64,000 nucleotides of DNA from an uncultured Muribaculaceae bacterium (GCA_910579675.1 CAJTUF010000001.1:62001-126000), one strand, 5' to 3'. Positions 1-6,633 are shown, numbered from the stretch's first letter. The notes: a model not told the origin generated them from the letters alone. Program-made: numbers and translations.

Positions 1-329
1 ACATCATCGACCTCCGCGGCCGATCTTCATTCCAAAGCCCGGCCTACCTTTCGATCGAAATGATCGCTGCTGCAATGGGCGGAAAACCATTCACATGGCC
101 CGTAGGCACTTATGTCAACAACGGCACCTACAATCATATCATGATGGCCATGGAGACCACCGTTGATAAAAACGGCGTAGAAGTAAAGCCTGTTGGAGGT
201 ACGCCAGAAGAGCATAAAGAACTTGACCAAAGCTATCACCACCTCTGCAAACTCCGCGACGAAGTGATAAGCCTCGGCATCATCCCCCCCATCAGCGAGT
301 GGGCAACCATCAACCCCAACCTCAAGTAA
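1..329 (+). CDS. mdh: Malate dehydrogenase, C-terminal part (5' end outside window)
   Basis: About 108 codons of the C-terminal half are present, read from base 3 and ending at the TAA at 327-329. The protein would interconvert malate and oxaloacetate with NAD in the cytoplasm. The stretch GRSSFQSPAYLSIEMIAAAMGG followed later by HIMMAMET and LCKLRDEVISLGIIPPISEW matches my recollection of the Bacteroidales malate dehydrogenase C-terminus. The NAD-binding half and catalytic residues lie outside the window. A hairpin follows 35 bases after the stop, so this is the end of its transcript. Confidence 0.85.
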   Translation, partial: IIDLRGRSSFQSPAYLSIEMIAAAMGGKPFTWPVGTYVNNGTYNHIMMAMETTVDKNGVEVKPVGGTPEEHKELDQSYHHLCKLRDEVISLGIIPPISEWATINPNLK

Positions 330-364
330 ACCTATCATACTTACCGTTAATAAATATAGCCTGT

Positions 365-410
365 CATGGCTTGACACCTTAGCGCTTTGTGGCGTCGGCG
401 TCAAGCCATG
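365..410 (+). terminator. Hairpin downstream of mdh
   Basis: An 11-bp perfect stem (365-375 with 400-410) encloses a 24-base loop and is followed by a weak pyrimidine run (CCTTTCTTC). It sits between mdh and the ssrA promoter, where a terminator is expected. Confidence 0.6.
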
Positions 411-460
411 GCCTTTCTTCAGGCATTTTATCGCCATAACCAATAAAAATACTTAAAAAT

Positions 461-493
461 TTTGGAAGAAAAGACGCAAAATCCGTATCTTTG
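461..493 (+). promoter_or_regulatory. Promoter for tmRNA
   Basis: TTTG at 461-464 and TATCTTTG at 486-493 are separated by 21 bases. This fits the Bacteroidales vegetative promoter (TTTG at -33, TAnnTTTG at -7) and lies just upstream of the mature tmRNA 5' end. Confidence 0.7.
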
Positions 494-516
494 CAAGACG
501 CAAACACCACCAATAC

Positions 517-914
517 GGGGCTGACCGGTTTTGACAGCGCGTAGAAGCGGTATTTAAGCATGCAGAGCGATTCGGTGCCCACGCTCTTTAATCTGAGACA
601 TCGGAAATTCAAATGGCGAAAACAACTACGCTCTCGCTGCCTGATTGAAGCACAGTAGATCGGCTTTATCTCCGCAATAGTTGCGGAGACGAGACATCGC
701 CCGATTGTCGTCGTCCCGAGACTAATCGACAAGGCGGTGCAGCTAAATCGGGAATAGGCACCCCGGCGCCTCGATGGTGTGCCGAAAATTTAGAGGATAA
801 GGTTGCGATCGGACGTCGCCGTCCTGCCGCAACACGAAAACCAACCGGCGAATAAGCATGTAGAAATCATATTGATTCCGCGTTTGGACGAGGGTTCGAA
901 TCCCTCCAGCTCCA
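517..914 (+). ncRNA. ssrA: Transfer-messenger RNA (tmRNA)
   Basis: The tRNA-like ends are clear: the 5' end GGGGCTG at 517-523 pairs with CAGCTCC at 907-913, and the 3' half carries the T-arm GGTTCGAATCC. The tag reading frame runs 615-641 (GGC GAA AAC AAC TAC GCT CTC GCT GCC) with stop TGA at 642-644, giving the tag GENNYALAA after the alanine from the charged tmRNA. CCA is not encoded: the base pattern after the discriminator A914 is CTT. tmRNA with SmpB rescues stalled ribosomes and tags the product for proteases such as ClpXP, whose genes also lie in this window at 52-54 kb. The 3' end of tmRNA is a common integration site, which matters for the mobile debris that follows. Confidence 0.95.
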
Positions 915-953
915 CTTGCGACACCCGACCAAAATCGGAAAGTATCAAACAAG

Positions 954-985
954 CCTCAGACTGTCAAGCAGTTCTGAGGTTTTTT
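954..985 (+). terminator. Rho-independent terminator of ssrA
   Basis: CCTCAGA (954-960) pairs with TCTGAGG (973-979), followed by six T (980-985). It lies 40 bases after the end of the tmRNA. Confidence 0.8.
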
Positions 986-1051
986 AATGTCTAATCCTTT
1001 CCGGTTCAGGACGGAAATAAGACTGAAATCAGACCTCTCCAGACATAGTTC

Positions 1052-1110
1052 AGGCACTAAACAGGCACTAAGAATTCAGAGTATCATTTTAGTGCCTAAA
1101 TAGTGCCTAA
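1052..1110. repeat. Two direct and two inverted copies of AGGCACTAA
   Basis: AGGCACTAA occurs at 1052-1060 and 1063-1071. The reverse complement TTAGTGCCT occurs at 1089-1097, and a second inverted copy (AGTGCCTAA) at 1102-1110 is shifted by a couple of bases. All four have close spacing and face each other as two pairs. Such clustered short repeats near a tRNA-like 3' end resemble recombinase arm or excisionase sites, but they could also fold as a hairpin. The function is inferred only from position. Confidence 0.5.
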
Positions 1111-1418
1111 ATTGCTTCCAATATTCTATTACCCAAAAAGTTACCGCGACGTAACTCAGACGCAACTCGGAAAATAAGCGACATTTTAAGACTCCGTAAA
1201 TAGTGTGTTAAAGTAGATGTCCGACACTGTTCCCGAATTTATGACCTAAACAGCTGAAATAATGGCTTGATAAAGGTTCTCTGATTTACGTTCGCCATGT
1301 TAAAAATCCACTAAGTCGTTGATATGTCTATAGTTTGACTTCATTTCGTCCAATCCATCTTTAAGTTCAACTCGTTAACATTGCAGCCGTTGACAAAATA
1401 GCTCAATGGTAACACTAA

Positions 1419-1475
1419 ATCATATCACAACTGCCAGATATGATGTTAATCCTCGAATGTTTCCGAGGATTTTTT
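1419..1475 (+). terminator. Double hairpin ending in a T-run
   Basis: ATCATATC (1419-1426) pairs with GATATGAT (1437-1444). AATCCTCG (1448-1455) pairs with CGAGGATT (1464-1471) and runs into TTTTT. The second hairpin is a classic rho-independent terminator, yet no coding sequence on the plus strand ends here. It could close a small RNA that begins somewhere in 1100-1400. Confidence 0.55.
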
Positions 1476-1557
1476 AGTAATAAGGATTTGTTTGGCTCTT
1501 CCACATAATGGTATATGTGGATAACGTATTGAAACCTAATCAAGAATATAATCCAAT

Positions 1558-2025
1558 TCAACAAGTTTTTTTGCCATTAGGCAACATCTCTTCCTTTTTA
1601 TCACACACGCAATATCCGATTGCTTTCATTGACTCGGTCAATTCATATTCCTGCATTTGATGATGGACACGTTCCAGACCATCGAAAACATGTAGATATG
1701 GCGATTCTGAAACAAAACCATCATCCACATTGACTTGGATGATACATGACACATGCTTGGGTTGCACCTTTGCCACTGTGCGGCAAAAGCACTCAGAACC
1801 AATATATTCGATAGGTAGATTGGCGATGAGCATATCAGCATGGGGCAACGTGACTGCTGATTGGGTAAGGTCGGCACATATACATTCCAATTTGCCATCC
1901 AACTGTGGGTACCGCCGCTTGCAATGTTCAAGATAATCGGAATTGATGTCCACTCCGTAAATCGGGCTAAGATTGCTTTGGATCACATGTTCAAGTCCGT
2001 TGCCCCCAGCGATGCCCAATACCAT
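1558..2025 (-). CDS. Class I SAM-dependent methyltransferase, short N-terminus
   Basis: The Rossmann-type motif I (VLGIAGGNGLEHV) lies at the very start, followed by an acidic motif II (YGVDINSDYLEHC) and a motif IV-like IANLPIEY. This identifies a small-molecule or unspecific SAM methyltransferase whose substrate cannot be told. Family members usually have about 30-50 residues before motif I. Here the first ATG falls two residues before it, and the upstream frame stays open only to a stop at 2110-2112 with no ATG. The gene is therefore probably N-terminally truncated or uses an unusual start. It stands alone on the minus strand in AT-rich DNA, which fits island cargo. Confidence 0.6.
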   Translation of the reverse strand: MVLGIAGGNGLEHVIQSNLSPIYGVDINSDYLEHCKRRYPQLDGKLECICADLTQSAVTLPHADMLIANLPIEYIGSECFCRTVAKVQPKHVSCIIQVNVDDGFVSESPYLHVFDGLERVHHQMQEYELTESMKAIGYCVCDKKEEMLPNGKKTC

Positions 2026-2146
2026 CGCCGACCCATTACCGCATAGGCAAACTGACGCTTCTTCATGCGGTTCATTGTCTGTAATTGCCGCAAAGCTACC
2101 GCTATATAATTAGTGGTGGAAAGACAGCTATTCCACGAATAATTAG

Positions 2147-2154
2147 TAAATTTG
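2147..2154 (+). promoter_or_regulatory. -7 promoter element for the 2162 gene
   Basis: TAAATTTG at 2147-2154 matches TAnnTTTG and ends only seven bases before the ATG at 2162. The transcript would be nearly leaderless. No clear -33 TTTG is seen. Confidence 0.45.
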
Positions 2155-2161
2155 CAGTGTT

Positions 2162-2755
2162 ATGTTCAGCAGTATTAAATTTGAAGATTTAGGATATTTC
2201 GTAATAAAGAAATATGGCAAGTACGCAATTGGGAAAGCAAGATTGCGTACATACATCAATGGCAAATCAGACATTGATTACTTTGGAATACATATATCGG
2301 AGACTGGATTTAATCCATATTGCTTTATTACACGTCAACATATTGATACATTCATTGCCGATAATTCGCAAATAGCCGAAGCTATATTTGCTAAGATAAA
2401 TAATGGAGTAAGAGAGTTGTATGCAACTATACAAATATTTTTAGAACAATTTCAAAGTCACCAGCCAATTAATGACGAACATTCTTGTTATATAAACTTT
2501 TATAGTGCCAATATATATTACCTTGGAGAGCCAAAAGAGAAATGTGGTACATTAAATTCCTATCGAGTATTGTTGATACAGAAGCGAGATGATGGCATAA
2601 CAATGAAAATAAAAGAACATGAACCGTTCGGACGTCCGAGCGACTATAGTGGAGGCCATTTGGTAGAATGTAATGCAGAATTGTTTAATGTATGTAAGAG
2701 TTCAATAATGGCTAAAGCTGCGGAATATACGAAGCTAATAGAAAACTCCATATAA
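2162..2755 (+). CDS. Hypothetical protein, 197 aa
   Basis: I do not recognise this protein. It is soluble-looking, with no signal peptide or membrane segment, and carries a mix of aromatic and charged residues (KKYGKYAIGKARLRTYING early, YSGGHLVECNAELF late). The coding sequence is AT-rich with codon use unlike the core genes after 15 kb, so it was probably acquired. It stands alone, about 130 bases after the divergent methyltransferase. The ATG at 2162 is the first after a -7 element. Confidence 0.6.
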   Translation: MFSSIKFEDLGYFVIKKYGKYAIGKARLRTYINGKSDIDYFGIHISETGFNPYCFITRQHIDTFIADNSQIAEAIFAKINNGVRELYATIQIFLEQFQSHQPINDEHSCYINFYSANIYYLGEPKEKCGTLNSYRVLLIQKRDDGITMKIKEHEPFGRPSDYSGGHLVECNAELFNVCKSSIMAKAAEYTKLIENSI

Positions 2756-2857
2756 ACGCAAGAGTCTTTCCTTGTGGAAAAAACTTGCAGGTAAAGAGTG
2801 AGAATCTGAGTCAGATGGTGCAGAAAATGTTTTTTTACGCCCATCGTGTAGTCATAT

Positions 2858-3388
2858 ATGAACAGCTCGCGTGCAAAGGAGAAGATTGATGTAGCCCCGA
2901 CCAAACGAAAGGTTACCGACGCTCTCCGTCAATCGTCGGACAAAGATGATTTTGTTGCTAAACTCAAAGAGCGCAACATTGATGTTGTTTTCCGCTACAC
3001 CGATGAAGGACGCATCTACGGCGTGACATTCGTAGACCACGATACGATGACAGCCTTGAACGGCTCCCGCCTCGGCAAAGAGTTTTCGGCAAACGCTCTC
3101 AACGCACGTTTCAGTCATCAATCACAGCCAACGGAACAAACTCCGACAGCAACAGTTGTGCCCATACTTACACCGACCAACACGACATCGGGGAGTCAAT
3201 CGACATCATCTGCCGGAACTGCATCAGCTCCTACGCAAAGTCAACCTATCCACCGCGACAGCGGAGATTACGACTTCACATTGCCGGGTCTTGACCTGTT
3301 CCAGCCAGGGCAGTCGCTCAATCCCGACGAGGAAGAATTCCGCCGCCGTATGCAGCGAAAAAAGAAAGGAATACGCCGCAGATTTTAG
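2858..3388 (+). pseudogene. Relaxase/mobilization nuclease, C-terminal fragment
   Basis: Residues 25-90 (VVFRYTDEGRIYGVTFVDH, then NGSRLGKEFSANALNARF) match the tail region seen in Bacteroides relaxase/mobilization (VirD2/MobA-like) proteins. A low-complexity Ser/Thr/Gln-rich linker and a basic end (RRRMQRKKKGIRRRF) follow. The catalytic N-terminal relaxase domain with its Tyr and His residues is absent. A stop at 2849-2851 closes the frame nine bases before the ATG, and no matching N-terminus lies upstream. I read this as the 3' remnant of a mobilization gene. It could still be expressed as a small DNA-binding protein, but nicking activity is not expected. Confidence 0.65.
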
Positions 3389-3419
3389 CTCAGCCAAAAG
3401 ATAATCCGAAATAAATCGC

Positions 3420-3427
3420 TAACTTTG
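3420..3427 (+). promoter_or_regulatory. -7 promoter-like element
   Basis: TAACTTTG at 3420-3427 matches the Bacteroidales -7 box. It would drive a short transcript into the terminator at 3474-3504, or read through into the two HTH genes. Confidence 0.4.
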
Positions 3428-3456
3428 CCACTGAATCGCAGTCATAATTTATTTGA

Positions 3457-3540
3457 TTGTGGATTTAGTGGTGGCAGGCGGGAGGGATACCCGCCTGCTT
3501 TTTTCAGACTTTATCCCAAATAACCCACTAAATTCCACAA
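3457..3540. repeat. Inverted repeat embracing a terminator
   Basis: TTGTGGATTTAGTGG (3457-3471) is repeated inverted as CCACTAAATTCCACAA (3525-3540) with one extra T. The arms flank the strong hairpin at 3474-3504. Transcribed as one piece they would form a long outer stem around the terminator. They also sit immediately before two excisionase-like HTH genes and may be binding sites. Confidence 0.6.
3474..3504 (+). terminator. Rho-independent terminator
   Basis: GCAGGCGGG (3474-3482) pairs with CCCGCCTGC (3490-3498) and is followed by TTTTTT. It lies between the relaxase fragment and the HTH genes. Confidence 0.8.
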
Positions 3541-3546
3541 TGCACT

Positions 3547-3831
3547 ATGATTGATACTATCGAAGTTGAAAAGGAGGTTTTTCTTTCGATGCTTGACAGA
3601 ATAGACTTCCTGCACAAGACCATATCAGCCTTATACGATAAATTACGCGACCGCAGACTCTCGGAATGGCTCACCACCGAGCAGACATGCGACTTCCTCC
3701 ACATTTCTGAGCGCAAACTGCGCTTGCTCAAAGAACGTGGCAAAATCGGATATTCACATCTCGGCAGACTGTCGCAGTTCAAGGGCTCGGATGTGGCCGG
3801 ATTGATAACCGTCGGAAAGGAGGGCGTGTGA
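3547..3831 (+). CDS. Helix-turn-helix (excisionase-like) protein, 94 aa
   Basis: Residues 40-90 (EWLTTEQTCDFLHISERKLRLLKERGKIGYSHLGR) form the winged-helix pattern of the HTH_17/MerR-like excisionase family. The N-terminal 35 residues are probably a coiled coil (EVEKEVFLSMLDRIDFLHKTI). Pairs of such small proteins are typical of Bacteroides conjugative and mobilizable elements, where they control excision or replication-mobilization genes. The next gene starts inside this stop codon (GTGA at 3828-3831), so the two are translationally coupled. Confidence 0.75.
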   Translation: MIDTIEVEKEVFLSMLDRIDFLHKTISALYDKLRDRRLSEWLTTEQTCDFLHISERKLRLLKERGKIGYSHLGRLSQFKGSDVAGLITVGKEGV

Positions 3832-4139
3832 AGGAACTGATAACAGCCAACGACCCACGCATAGCGCGCTTCAACGCCATCGCTGACGACATCACCGCCA
3901 AATGTCAGGATTTACGAGAATGTTATCACCCCTTACTCGGAGGCAAACGCTTCATGACCGACGCGCAACTCGCCGCCAAACTCGGTGTCAGCCGACGCAC
4001 CACGCAGGACTACCGTGACAAGGGATATTTCCCATACTACCGTATTGACGGCAAAATACTGTATGCCGAAGATGACAAGCAGAGTTTCCTAAGTCGTACT
4101 GACTGCATAAAAACTGGAGCTAAGATTACGCCCCGGTGA
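3828..4139 (+). CDS. Second helix-turn-helix (excisionase-like) protein, 103 aa
   Basis: The GTG start at 3828 overlaps the upstream stop. Residues 43-80 (FMTDAQLAAKLGVSRRTTQDYRDKGYFPYYRIDGKILY) are an HTH_17-type DNA-binding domain. Relatives usually end a few residues after this with a short acidic helix. Here the tail after YAEDDKQ (SFLSRTDCIKTGAKITPR) looks unrelated, which suggests that the 3' end was replaced at a recombination joint. The replication or mobilization genes that normally follow are missing. Confidence 0.7.
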   Translation: MKELITANDPRIARFNAIADDITAKCQDLRECYHPLLGGKRFMTDAQLAAKLGVSRRTTQDYRDKGYFPYYRIDGKILYAEDDKQSFLSRTDCIKTGAKITPR

Positions 4140-4183
4140 AAACGAACCACGACATATTGGTACGGAAATTCATGAAAAAGAAT

Positions 4184-4191
4184 TATCTTTG
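4184..4191 (+). promoter_or_regulatory. -7 promoter element for the 4216 gene
   Basis: TATCTTTG at 4184-4191 lies 24 bases before the ATG at 4216. It also shows that the more upstream in-frame TTG at 4189 cannot be the start, because it overlaps the promoter. Confidence 0.6.
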
Positions 4192-4215
4192 CAGATTTAT
4201 CAAATCGCAACAACG

Positions 4216-4809
4216 ATGAATCATATTCATATCAATGATCTGGCTATCGCCAATCAAAAGAAAGCCCGTGAGATACTGGAGGAATCCGGCATCGCTGACA
4301 TCTGGAAAAAAGCCGGTTGCCGGGTAAATCTCATCGGTTCTCTTAGAATGGGATTACTCGCTTCTCATCGCGACATAGACCTGCATGTCTATTCTTCCGA
4401 TATCACAACAGACAGCAGTTTTGCAATCGCGGCTAAGATTGCAACAAACCCGAGAGTAACTGAAATCAGGTGCATCAATGGTCTGCACACCGATGAACGC
4501 TGCATTGCATGGCATGTGTTCTACAAGTCCGATGATGGGGAAATATGGCAGTTTGACATTATCCACATTGAAGAAGGAACTGAATATGATGGTTACTTCG
4601 AGAGAATGGCAGACAGAATCGTTGAGGTAATGACACAGGAGCAAAAAGACCTGATTCTGCGACTGAAATTTGAAACGCCGGAGGGTAAAGACTATCACGG
4701 TGTAGAATACTATGAAGCCGTCATCGCTGATGGCATAACAACGATGGCGGAATTTGAAAAATGGGTAACGGAACACCGAAAGAAGAATCCATATTACTGG
4801 ATTCCCTGA
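4216..4809 (+). CDS. Nucleotidyltransferase-fold protein, 197 aa
   Basis: Residues 40-60 carry GSLRMGLLASHRDIDLHVYS, the GS...DxD signature of the polymerase-beta-like nucleotidyltransferase fold. A further acidic pair follows in the strand around WQFDIIHIE and could complete the metal site. The protein has no signal peptide. The substrate cannot be inferred: relatives act on antibiotics, RNA, proteins or toxin targets. No HEPN-type partner is next to it. The ATG at 4216 was chosen because the promoter lies just upstream. It sits in AT-rich island DNA. Confidence 0.7.
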   Translation: MNHIHINDLAIANQKKAREILEESGIADIWKKAGCRVNLIGSLRMGLLASHRDIDLHVYSSDITTDSSFAIAAKIATNPRVTEIRCINGLHTDERCIAWHVFYKSDDGEIWQFDIIHIEEGTEYDGYFERMADRIVEVMTQEQKDLILRLKFETPEGKDYHGVEYYEAVIADGITTMAEFEKWVTEHRKKNPYYWIP

Positions 4810-4832
4810 ATGGCACTGCCCGGTCCCGGAAA

Positions 4833-4885
4833 GGCGAGTCTGTGAAAATGCGACAACTACGGCTGACGATTTTCACAGTCTCGCC
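4833..4885. repeat. 17-bp inverted repeat with 19-base loop
   Basis: GGCGAGTCTGTGAAAAT (4833-4849) and ATTTTCACAGTCTCGCC (4869-4885) are complementary but for one base. The hairpin starts 23 bases after the nucleotidyltransferase stop. There is no T-run, so it is either a rho-independent-like processing hairpin or a recombination or mobilization site. Confidence 0.65.
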
Positions 4886-5485
4886 TCGTGGACTGTCTAT
4901 AAGCGGTGAGTGACGGAACGGTCGAAAGAATCCATATCAAGCAATGGTGATAAAGAACACGGATGAGCGGCATTGAGTCTTATGGTGAACCGCGAAGCGC
5001 TCATCGAACACATATTAAATCTACACTTGGTGAGATAAAAGCAGCGTCCCCGGTGCTCACCTTGAGGCGTTGCCGATTATCGGTGTTCCACCATTGCCCG
5101 TAGGCACGATGCGGTCAATTGAAAATCGCCGAATACCTTTGAAATAACCCTGGATGAGGCAAATGGCATAAGGCATCGCCCTATGCTTTTTGGCTCGGCC
5201 AAGCCTCGCCGAGCTAAAGGTTGACGGCATTGCGCCGACAACACTGAAGACCGCTCCGTCTCTCACCGCTTTCATGTGAAAAAGATGGATTAGATTAGAG
5301 GTTCTTTATATAGTCTCTGATTTTGTACTATTATTTATGACAGTATGGCATCTGAGATAAAGAACTTAATCGCGCAAACATCAACAGCAGTCGTACTGTT
5401 GTAATCAAGGCTTACATCTAAAGCAAGGGGCTGACACACTTAGAACAGGCCAATTAACATAAAAAATTATACCGCGGTAAAACAA
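4886..5485. other. 600-base stretch without a clear gene
   Basis: No recognisable gene is seen. A minus-strand open frame (5057-5275, 72 codons, basic, with GIRRFSIDRIVPTGNGGTPIIG near its end) has a coding-like composition but no family I can name. A 14-base word, CGAGCTAAAGGTTG, at 5210-5223 recurs at 6102-6115. The stretch lies between the nucleotidyltransferase and the toxin-antitoxin-like pair and may be leftover intergenic DNA of the decayed element. Confidence 0.4.
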
Positions 5486-5530
5486 ATACAACCTATAAGT
5501 TGTATATAATCTAAAGATTTTGTATCTTTG
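5486..5530 (+). promoter_or_regulatory. Promoter and candidate operator of the toxin-antitoxin-like pair
   Basis: ATACAAC (5486-5492) and GTTGTAT (5499-5505) form a perfect 7-bp inverted repeat with a 6-base spacer. It covers a TTG (-33 position, 5500-5502). TATCTTTG (-7) follows at 5523-5530, 20 bases on. Binding of the XRE-type antitoxin here would block RNA polymerase, the usual autoregulation of such modules. A separate palindrome, TACCGCGGTA, lies at 5470-5479. Confidence 0.6.
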
Positions 5531-5546
5531 CAGAAAAATAAAGGAT

Positions 5547-6095
5547 ATGACTTTCGACGATATAACTGACGATGGACGGCTTTGGGCGGTCAGATATGAT
5601 GGAGATGAGGATAACATCCTGTATTCTCTGTTTGACCAATGGAATGACGTGGCTTGGCTGCGGAGTTTTTTCAAAGCCAATTCCAAGGACTTGGAGAGTT
5701 ATTTCAAGATCACAAATATCAATGATGCCATAGGCCGCACAATTGACGACAGCGAAAAACTTGAAGCAATCATGATGGACATATCCCCTGAGGCAAATCT
5801 GGATTTGATATTCCGACCATTGAGCAACAGCCGTATCGCGGAGTGTTTGTTGGGCAAAGAAAAAGCTCGACTGAAAAATCTTGTAGGACGGTCGTCTTGG
5901 TTGAGAATATACGCCATCAAACTGGCAAAGGGTGTGTATGTTGTTACCGGAGGTGCTATAAAACTTACTGCTACGATGCAGGAGCGAGAACACACCGCTT
6001 TGGAACTGGCCAAAATAGAGAAAGTCAGAAATTTTCTTCTGGATGAGAAAATTATTGACGATGAGAGTTTCATAGAATATATTGCTGAAACTTAA
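5547..6095 (+). CDS. Putative toxin of a type II toxin-antitoxin-like pair, 182 aa
   Basis: The first part (DDITDDGRLWAVRYDGDEDNI and onward to about residue 85) is unfamiliar. The second part (SSWLRIYAIKLAKGVYVVTGGAIKLTATMQEREHTALELAKIEKV) has the strand-rich 'IK...YVVTGGAIKL' and 'ERxHTxxEL' pattern that I associate with RelE/HigB-like proteins encoded beside XRE antitoxins in Bacteroidetes. If so it would cleave mRNA on the ribosome or interfere with translation. At 182 residues it is longer than a plain RelE/HigB (about 100), so the N-terminal half is an added domain. The ATG at 5547 follows the -7 box by 16 bases. A gene for an XRE protein follows 42 bases on, giving toxin-first (higBA) order. 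Toxicity is an inference. Confidence 0.55.
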   Translation: MTFDDITDDGRLWAVRYDGDEDNILYSLFDQWNDVAWLRSFFKANSKDLESYFKITNINDAIGRTIDDSEKLEAIMMDISPEANLDLIFRPLSNSRIAECLLGKEKARLKNLVGRSSWLRIYAIKLAKGVYVVTGGAIKLTATMQEREHTALELAKIEKVRNFLLDEKIIDDESFIEYIAET

Positions 6096-6137
6096 TTTCA
6101 GCGAGCTAAAGGTTGCAGAACTTTAATCATAAAGGCT

Positions 6138-6446
6138 ATGAAAGAGTTACAAGACAAACTATCTGCCCACAGATCTTCAACTCCATCCCGTTGGAGAGAG
6201 AAGGCTATGGAGCGTCAGGCAAACAAAGAGTGGCTGCGCTATTCTCAAAAAATAGCCATGATGATGCTTGACAAGATGGAGGAACTGGGGATAACCCAGA
6301 AAGCTGTCGCCGAGCGTATGGGCTGTTCACAGCAATACATATCCCGGGTACTCAAAGGCTCGGAGAACCTAAGTATCGAAACAATCTTCAAGATTGAATC
6401 GGCTCTTGGATTGCAGATTCTTGAACCGGCATTCGCCGTGCGTTAA
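6138..6446 (+). CDS. XRE-family helix-turn-helix protein, likely antitoxin
   Basis: Residues 50-92 (EELGITQKAVAERMGCSQQYISRVLKGSENLSIETIFKIESALG) are a complete Cro/C1-type HTH. The basic N-terminal 45 residues could bind the toxin. The size (102 aa), the order and the 42-base spacing after the putative toxin fit a HigA-like antitoxin that also represses the pair through the inverted repeat at 5486-5505. Confidence 0.75.
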   Translation: MKELQDKLSAHRSSTPSRWREKAMERQANKEWLRYSQKIAMMMLDKMEELGITQKAVAERMGCSQQYISRVLKGSENLSIETIFKIESALGLQILEPAFAVR

Positions 6447-6633
6447 AGATTTGATGATGTTATTAAACGCTAAATCCGATTTGGCGATTGAGTATGATTA
6501 TCTCGACCGGGATTCAATTATATTTCAGCTGGATCTGTGATATGGATGAGCAGGAACAATATCATAATGAACGTGACCATATCCTCCGTGTTCGTACTCG
6601 TTGGATATAGTCACTTTTATACAATTACATAAA

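Larger units (their letters stand above)
986..1557. other. Gene-free stretch after ssrA
   Basis: No convincing coding sequence is seen on either strand. The stretch holds the paired 9-bp repeats at 1052-1110 and two hairpins at 1419-1475, which are listed separately. Nothing recognisable is seen in 1111-1418. Its position directly beside ssrA and its AT-rich make-up fit the left edge of an integrated element. Confidence 0.6.

Noticed and set aside
368..381. GGCTTGACACCTTA repeated near clpP (52182-52195)
   Set aside because: Only 14 bases match, in unrelated intergenic places. I see no arrangement that would make it a repeat family.
1392..1444. tRNA-like word TAGCTCAATGGTAA
   Set aside because: It looks like a D-arm, but the D-stem does not close and no acceptor or T-arm follows. 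The bases fold better as the hairpin at 1419-1444.
5210..5223. CGAGCTAAAGGTTG recurring at 6102-6115
   Set aside because: Two short copies on the same strand without other shared flanks. It may be chance or a relic of local duplication, and does not support a named feature.
5057..5275. Minus-strand 72-codon frame as a real gene
   Set aside because: It has a coding-like composition but no recognised domain, promoter or partner. It is noted within the gap description only.
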